64,000 nt of DNA from Chrysoperla carnea (lineage: Eukaryota; Arthropoda; Insecta; Neuroptera; Chrysopidae): NCBI RefSeq assembly GCF_905475395.1, contig NC_058340.1:75308181-75372180 (forward strand). Reading direction: 5' to 3'. Positions 56,746-64,000 of the stretch are shown one piece after another. The notes below the pieces were generated by a model. That model did no database searches. It was not told the DNA's origin and saw only the letters and a list, made by a program, of their open reading frames with translations. The first letter of the stretch is position 1. Each line of letters begins with the position of its first letter. Position numbers and translations under genes: made by a program.

Positions 56746-58900
56746 AGAATTTTTAAATTGTTATATTTCGAAGTAAACGTAAATAAAATTTATCGAAGTA
56801 TGCTAGAAAAGCTTTTTGGAGAGAGATTCTAACAATTGATGCAAGTTGGGCTTAGAACACGATCCTGATCTAATATTCTTGGTATTTTTCTAATAAATAT
56901 ATTGATGGTATAATATAACCTGAAGGTGAAGGTTTTGTAGTTTGGAACAGGTTTTCTGTATAATGAAAAATCAGAATAATTCATGAATTATTTTTAGATC
57001 ATGTTTTGTGGAAAAATTTATGGGAATCCTGATGAGAATATTAACAATGCAAAGAACAATATTAGAAGATGAATAATACAAATGTTTACATTTATATTTC
57101 AAAATAAAAATGTAAACAAATTCTTCAAAACGAAGGTCTTGGACACCCGCGGGCCATTACCGTTTCTTTTTTCAAACAATTTCTTTAAATTTAGTAAATA
57201 TCTAATTTGTGTTTGTTTAAAAAATTAAAACACGGTTAAAACCAACCTTCTACGTTTCCTATGTTGCAATCATATCCATAACAATTTGTATTCGTCCAAA
57301 GTTCAAAAAAATTTGGATTTTTACGAGTTACACGAATTCTTTTTCTTTTATTTACTAATTCAATCAAAAACTCTGAATAGAATAGACAATACTCTAGCTG
57401 TAAAAATTTATCGGGTAAAGGATTTGTTTATGACCTAAATCTATTCAATCTAAATATTTGGATTTATAAGTAGTTAATTGTTTAAAAACTCTGTATACAC
57501 TGAAGTTTATTTTCAAATTTGATAGTAAATTATGTTATAACTTGACGATATAATATGAAAAGTAAGAATAAAATTATTCGATATCTGGTGTAATTTTCAA
57601 AATATTGAAAATTTTCTTTAATTATTCAGCTGCCGATATTTCGAAAACCAAGGTACCTATCAAAACTTTTTTTTATTCTGTTAATTTTCCCAATTTTTAT
57701 TGTTCGCATCCAGGTAATTTTTCGTTATTCCACTGTACCTGGATGAAAATTGGGAAAATTAACAGAATTTTCCAGGGCAGGTAGAATATGAATACCTGTA
57801 ACATATCCAAATTTCAAATCGATAGAGTAAAAAGATATAATCGCAGTACTTGAAATTCAATTGTAACTTTAATCAATTCTTATCTAAAAAACCGCTTTTC
57901 TTTATAGGTTTTACCACCAATGATTATTTAAAGGGATTCTTAAAAAATATTTACAAATTTGGGTACTCAAAGATTACAAATTTGGGGACTCATTTAAAAA
58001 TACATTGGATCCAAAAATGGATTAAAAATTAAAACTTACTGAAAATATTTACACGAAAATAAAATTCATTTATAAAGAAAATCGCATCACTTAATTTTTC
58101 ACATCACATAAAATTTTGCACCAATAACAAACGAAAACTGAAGAAATTATTGCGTGTTTGAATAAAAGCAATAATTACTAATTAATCGTGGATAAAATGT
58201 TGTCTAATCGGGTCGATGGTTTTCACAATATTGAATGAACCATGTGTTAAAGTATACACTAGAAGAAGACTAGCACACACATATGCACAGACCACCCTCT
58301 TACAAACACTGTTGGCTGAATTAAAAATGTGTTGGAGCCAAAGCTTTTCATTTACAATGTATCAATCAATTGTGTGATGAATCGTTTCATTATGTTGTTT
58401 TCCCGTAATGAAAATTCTTTGTATAGTAGTAGTACTTAAGTTTCCAATCAAATATTGAATAGTCGATATAAGTTTTCCTGGTTATAGGAAAAACGAGACA
58501 AAAAAAAAAACCTTGAAAATGTCAGTAGTAAATTTTTGTTTTCGTAATATGTTTTTAATTAAAAATTTGTTCATTAGTTCATGGTTCCAATTTTTTATTT
58601 TTGGATTCTATTCATTTTTGTTGCATAATGGTTTGATATAATAATTGACCAGGGCCGTAGTTTATGAAAGATCTTTCGGTGTACATAAACAGAAAAATTG
58701 TTTTTTGGCAGTTTTAGCTATAGAGTTGGCACATCAAAATTCCGGGAGATAAACCAGAAATTCAGAAGATATTTTTGATGTTTTGTAGACCCAATTTTTC
58801 CATAATTAAAAATTTAAATAAATATTCTTCTAATAATTTAAAATAAAAGATAATAGCTGCTCAGAACTGTCCAATTTACCTGAATAGGAAATATATAATT
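56746..58900. other. Intergenic, no gene recognised
   Basis: AT-rich DNA. A self-complementary pair, TCTGTTAATTTTCCCAATTT (57677) versus AAATTGGGAAAATTAACAGA (57747), forms a hairpin of about 100 bases with CCAGGTA words in the loop. No exon was identified. Confidence 0.4.
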
Positions 58901-58942
58901 AAACAATTGATTGAGTTAATTGTTTGAATACTGTGTTTGCAG
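58901..58942 (-). mobile_element. Helentron-like element fragment (3' end only)
   Basis: AAACAATTGATTGAGTTAAT and the following TGTTTGAATAC match the 3' palindrome region of the family on the minus strand. The rest is missing. Confidence 0.5.
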
Positions 58943-59138
58943 TCAGTGCTTGAATGTCAGTGCTTTACATTATTTTTAATAAATTAGAATATTTTAAAAA
59001 AATCAATACAATTATGAGCGGCTCTACGGCCGCCATTTATTTGATTTTCGAAAACTTTCGGAAATATGTCCTAGAATTTTTTGTTTTTTGAGAATATTTC
59101 ACAAGACTACTAGTTGAAGCTAACAGCAAATTTTTAAT

Positions 59139-59534
59139 TCGCTCCGTGCATGAGTTTCGTTTCCATAGTAACGATTAACTACTTTAATTATAGAATTGTA
59201 TGGATGCATATATAATTGTATGGATTGCATTTAAGACTTACATTTAAAATTTAATATTATTGTCTCACAAATTTAAATAAATAATTATGATAATTTACAT
59301 TTGAAAAATAATATTTGTTCAATTTGATTTCTTATTTTCACAATTTTTAATGCATTAAGTTTAATTAGTTCGTGTTTTTCAATAATTTTAATTTGACATT
59401 TGTATAACATTAACATGTAAAGAATTGCAAATTAGTCATAACAGACTCCAAAACCCCTTTAACTCCAAAATTTTTCACTGGAAGCGCTGGCATCGATTTT
59501 ATTGTCCCTACCATGACTACGCACTCAACGAATA
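59139..59534. repeat. Dispersed repeat D, copy 2 (~395 bp)
   Basis: This is the second copy of the repeat at 21098-21492, in the same orientation, with long identical blocks in its AT-rich core and both ends present (CCATAGTAACGAT; CCATGACTACGCACTCAACG). Confidence 0.8.
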
Positions 59535-59595
59535 GCCTATCTTGTATAGTTTTGGAAAAAATGAACGCCAAAGTTTTGCCTTAATTTGAGTTCTC

Positions 59596-59665
59596 ATGGG
59601 TAAACAGTGCTGTTTACGGAAAAATGTTTCAAACAAAAGTTGTTTATTTTTTTTTTATATATACA
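59596..59665 (-). mobile_element. Helentron-like element fragment (internal)
   Basis: TAAACAGTGCTGTTTACGGA followed by AATGTTTCAAACAAAAGTTG matches the internal block of the family on the minus strand. Confidence 0.5.
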
Positions 59666-61659
59666 GAGAAAAGTTTCAAATAAAAGTTATAGAAAATTTT
59701 ATTATCTACAAAAATGATCCCTACTAATTTTGTCTTACGATGCACGATTCACGAAATATTTGGATAAAATGACTTTTCTAAGAGGACGGCTGAAGCTCGC
59801 ATCCTTCGAACATGGGTTTACATTCGGGGGATACCTTTGAACATATTCCAACAAGAAAAAAATTTCTGAAATCAATTGCAGAAAAGAAGTACCCAGTTGT
59901 ACAGTCTGTGGCTAGACATGGATAGCAATAGTTACGCGACTGTTTTTAAAATGGTTCAAAAAACTTTTGACTAAGCATTAATATCCACGTGTTCCAAAAT
60001 AACAAAATTGTTGAGCACACAAATTGCTTATTTTAGAACAATTTATTTCCGATTTGTAAAATAATACTTTACTATTTTTATAAATAATTATTAAAAAAAA
60101 AAAAAAGAGTAATTTTCTCCATTTAACAAAAAAAATAACTCATTCAAAAAATACCGTTGTACAGTCACGGTAAACAAATAAATTCCAATTTATACAAACA
60201 CAATCATTAAATAGATAATTTTATTTTGTTGTTGAAAATTATCCTACCCCAAGCCCCATCCGTAGTCAGTCGATATCTATTAGCTGTCGAAGGACATGAA
60301 TGATAGTTATGTGTAATTTTGTATTTTTAGCTTTGTTTTAGAAAAACTAATTTTGGCTAAATTTCAAAAATATTTTTGAATTATTTTATTATGCAAATAG
60401 ACAAGTCTATAAAATTTATTATTTTATTATTTAATACCTTTTAGTGTGTTTTGTACTGCAGTCTGCTGCAGCGTAGGGCATACCTGCGCAAATGGGACTT
60501 AAAGAAGTCCTTCGGACTCCTTACTTAAGATGCGAGAGGCAACATTTTTTTTTTCTACCTATCTCATTTCTATTTAGCATATTCTTCGGAATATTTAAAC
60601 TGTTAATTTTTGTTTTGATTTAGAGATCTCGGAAGAGAAATTTAGGAGATCTAATAGAACAAAGACCTTTGGGTGGTTTATTAAATTCAATTATGTGGGC
60701 ATTAATAATATGAAGAAAAAAATTAAAAAAAAAAAAAATCGTATAACTAATGTTCTCGAATTATCAATTAGTATTTCCTCAATCGGGTTTATATTTAGAA
60801 GAGGGACATCATCACAATGAACTTTGGTATTAAAATGACATCATTTTTATATGGAAAGTTCATCAAAATTTATTCAAATATTTGTTGTTTAAAAATAAAT
60901 GTGTATTGAAATTTTTTTTGACATTATCAAAAGTAGGGATTCTGAATGGAGAACAGGTACGAAGTCCATTAAACCTGTAAGTCAAAGTTACGACATTCAA
61001 TTTCATAAAATTTGTAATTTTTTTTTAAATACTTTTTGTTTCCTAGTAGATATAAGTCATGTTATGTAAATTTTAAAATATTTGGAATATTTTCCTGCGA
61101 AAATTGTGATAGTGCGATTCGTCGACATTTCTTTTCATAATCTAATCATGCTGCTCCTAAATCTGCCGATATAATAAGCTCTGGGTTACTCAGCTTACTG
61201 ATAAATCGAGCATTGTCTCTAGTAAAGTCGAAGACGCTTGTTTCCAGGTCTATAAGGATAGGTGATAGATCTTAATAAAATGGTAATAAATTTATCTAAA
61301 AAGCGTAACTTTAACCAAAGCCGTAACCGTAGCATGTAAAATGCGTGGGCTGTACGCTGTACTTGATAGTGTGTTGGAATGAATTGCAGTTTGTCGATAT
61401 TTCATTGTGCACGTAAAGTTTAGATAATAAATAAAATTTTAATATAATTACTTCAGTTCAAGTGATTTTAAAATCTGACATGAAATAAACAATATATGTA
61501 TTTAATGTTTTTATACACCAAACATCACACGTGAAACATCACCTACACCAATACCGCATACATTCATTCAAAACATATATACAAGATCGATTAAGTCTGC
61601 ATATGTTGATACCTTCAGGGTGAAGTATTTTTATCATGCTTATTTATATTTATATTAAT
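59666..61659. other. Intergenic, no gene recognised
   Basis: AT-rich DNA. A GC-richer patch with CTGCAGTCTGCTGCAGCG at about 60458 is a short palindromic stretch without assignable function. Confidence 0.4.
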
Positions 61660-62170
61660 ACTAACAATGTAATAAAGTCTTAGAAGCGAATTGTAACTTA
61701 CTTCTAATTGTCTCTGAATAACTTGAAAATTTGCACACTTATCAGCTTCGATGACAAAACAGTAATTTTATCCCAATATCCTGATCAGAATCACCAGGAA
61801 TAATCTTATCTTTATTACTTTAATAAATATGTACATATCTTGAAATATGTACAGTATTTTTATGTTGGGAATGGGTTTGTGAGTATGGTGTCAGCCCATC
61901 ATACAGAAGGTCGTGAGGTCGAAGCTCATGCACGTCAATAGATTTTTTTAAATTATACTTTGTTACCCAAAGAGTACATAATTTTTAACTTAGCAAAACT
62001 AAAAAACCAAACTGCGTTAAATAAAATCTGAAACGAAAGAATAAAGTCAAGTAGTGTATATAGCGACTACAAAGCGTGGGATGGTCGATACCTGTCAAAT
62101 CAGCTAATTTAAAGAATGAATGCAGAGAGCATCTCACTACTTTTAAATTCAATAAAGTGTGTTTTTTTAG
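61660..62170 (+). mobile_element. tRNA-Val-like SINE, copy 2 (diverged)
   Basis: The flank TTATCCCAATATCCTGATCA and AATCTTATCTTTATTACTTT, then GGGTTTGTGAGTATGGTGTC, AGAAGGTCGTGAGGTCGAAG and a later AAAGCGTGGGATGG, follow the same order as 55260-55650. Divergence is high, so it is an old copy. Confidence 0.5.
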
Positions 62171-62700
62171 TTTTTTAAACTAAAATTTTCAAACATGCGA
62201 ATGAAAGTTTGGAAATAAGAGTCAGAAAATTAATAATATGTACTGGATCACTCTGTACAGAAATATCATGATATTGTAATAAATAAAATTGAAATAAAAT
62301 TATTGGAATGTAAAAATAATTTTGAATTGACTATAAATTTGAAATTTTTATACTTATTATAAAATATGTTCAAATAAAAATGCCATTTAAAATTATTGGA
62401 TGTATTTTTCATATTTTTTATGAAAAATTTTATTTTATTTAAATATTTAATTTTGTTTTATATTATTTTTATAATATTTGTAAAAATTTTTATGAAAATT
62501 GTCTAAATGGAAATAATGGTTCTAAAGAATTTACAAAACCCTAACAGAAACAACTAACACTAATAATGTGAGTAAACTAGAACCGTGGCCATTATTAGCA
62601 ATTAAATAAGCAAACAATTCATGTTGTTGGACATGGACGATCAATGGACAAATAATAAAAAAATGTTTAAAGTCAATAAACAAAATGATTATCAAGTTTC
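62171..62700. other. Intergenic, nothing recognised
   Basis: Very AT-rich DNA, with no coding signal. Confidence 0.35.
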
Positions 62701-62794
62701 ATATACAGGGTGCTTCAAAATTATACCTACATCTATTTCGAAACAGGTCTAGAACTAGTTCGTGTATTTGACGTTCATTTTAGAATGGCTGGAG

Positions 62795-63013
62795 AGGTAG
62801 ATTGTCCTGGGATGGGGCACATTTAGACCATAGAATCCGTTATAATACCGAAAAAAGATTGGCCCATCCCCGGCCATTACTCCGTGAACCATTTGGAGCT
62901 GTTTAAGAACAACAAGAGTGCTTTGACGTCAACGGACTGGAGATCTTCAAAGAAAGGCTGGCTCAAGTGAGTCCATCTCCTCGTGGCAAGAGCTAGACAG
63001 TGACAGAGAAGAT
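62795..63013 (-). mobile_element. Non-LTR retrotransposon 3' fragment, second copy
   Basis: On the minus strand this aligns with 35098-35328 of the SMG1-intron copy. It shares CTCATCTTCTCTGTCACTG-like coding, GAGATGGACT, CTTAAACAGCTCCAAATGG, the TAGTGGCCGG/TAATGGCCGG stop region and GGGATGGGCC. It covers only the last ~40 codons with frame-disturbing changes and part of the 3' UTR. Confidence 0.8.
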
Positions 63014-64000
63014 GAAAGATGCATAAACCTTATGGGAAATATTTTTATTTTTTTGCATTTGATTCAAATTTTTGTGTATTTTATAATAAATCACCGAGTA
63101 ATAGCCTTCATTTCTCTTGCTCTCACATATCCACCTTCCATAACATTCATATTTTAAAAACTTGTTTGCTAGCTTTACAACAATTTCTCGAATTCTCAAC
63201 CGTTCTGAAATAATTTATGCCTGGCCGCAGACCTAGAAGTACCATTGGCACTTTTCCAACATTTATGTTCGTCTAGGCTATTTAGACTTCATTAAGAATT
63301 ATGCAATATTGGAGACATCTAAAGTGAATGCACTAGACGATTTTCTTTATGTTCATCCAAAATCAACAAGAAATTCCCAGAAATGTCGAATTTATTTATG
63401 CTAATTTTGTAATCGACAACTTCGTCATTAACTTCAATTTAAAACTTGCGTTAATTTTGAAACACCTTTTATAAATATTTTAATATAACGGACAAATCAT
63501 GTTTTTAATCAAAACTTTTTTTTAAAAAAATCGGCTTTGTTATTACAAGATTGTGGATTACATTTTGTTTTTATTTAATTCTGTATGGTAGCTAGTTTTT
63601 TAAATTAATAATTAAAATTTTATATTTTAACCCTGATTTTGGGTCTTACGACTTTGGGTCCTTAACTTATCCAAAGATTTCTCGGCTTGTATAGAGCTAC
63701 ACGATTGTTCACTTTCTCGTATCCCTCTTTTTTATATCGAAATATGTTTTGATTATACGTTTTAACATTTATAACATTTTTGTATCTTCACAGACTTCAA
63801 AATTAAGTTAGAGGGATAAAAATTAGTTTATGAAAATCATTAAAAACTAATTGTAATTTTTTATTCAAAAATCCAAATGTTTTTATTATAAAACTCACCG
63901 TTTTACTGTAACTTCTTCTGTTGGATAATTAATTAAACTGTTACTTTTAAAATAAAAAGCTTAAACCTTAAATTTTTTAAAAACTTCTGTATACAATTCG
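63014..64000. other. Right edge, no gene recognised
   Basis: AT-rich DNA with two overlapping opposite-strand small frames near 63000-63213, neither convincing. No SMG1 continuation exon was seen. Confidence 0.4.

Noticed and set aside
1-64000. CRISPR arrays, bacterial operons, rRNA genes or integrated virus
   Set aside because: No regularly spaced direct repeats, ribosomal sequences or viral genes were seen. All coding evidence is eukaryotic and spliced.

Overview
The window is AT-rich nuclear DNA from an arthropod, almost certainly an insect. This follows from spliced protein genes with GT-AG introns, a nuclear tRNA-Leu, tRNA-derived SINEs and dense non-coding repeats including piggyBac-like, P-like and Helentron-like non-autonomous elements. 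I cannot name the order from sequence alone. Nothing points to bacterial, organellar or viral origin.

Layout. (1) 1-16958, minus strand: a partial SoxE transcription-factor gene, with a dimerisation-domain exon (16654-16958) and an HMG-box exon (4587-4733) separated by an 11.9 kb intron. The rest of the gene lies left of the window. The intron holds a genuine tRNA-Leu(UAA) gene and several repeats. (2) 17-28 kb: gene-poor, repeat-bearing. (3) 28-43 kb: a compact housekeeping cluster. SNU13 (plus) and ALG1 (minus) are convergent. ALG1 and SMG1 (plus) are divergent, with a Helentron-like element between them. SMG1 has a short first exon, a repeat-bearing intron and one 6.7 kb exon that ends at a strong splice donor inside the PIKK kinase region. 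(4) 45-54 kb, minus strand: a two-exon class A GPCR with a 7.2 kb intron. It lies downstream of the last visible SMG1 exon, so it may be nested in a very long SMG1 intron. (5) 54-64 kb: no convincing coding sequence, only repeats.

The genes are not a pathway. SNU13 acts in snRNP/snoRNP assembly, ALG1 in ER N-glycan precursor synthesis, SMG1 in nonsense-mediated decay, SoxE in developmental transcription and the GPCR in cell-surface signalling. The most unusual content is the mobile DNA: a ~600 bp family with subterminal inverted repeats, a GTCCGTCTGTC-type microsatellite core and a 3' hairpin (at least eight copies or large fragments); a 307 bp element with perfect 33 bp terminal inverted repeats and 8 bp target duplications; a 194 bp TTAA-flanked piggyBac-type MITE; a retrotransposon 3' fragment with a 12 bp target duplication; a 1.03 kb fold-back element with ~320 bp arms; and a tandem palindromic repeat just after the last visible SMG1 exon. 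Exon joins and family assignments were made by eye and no database search was possible.
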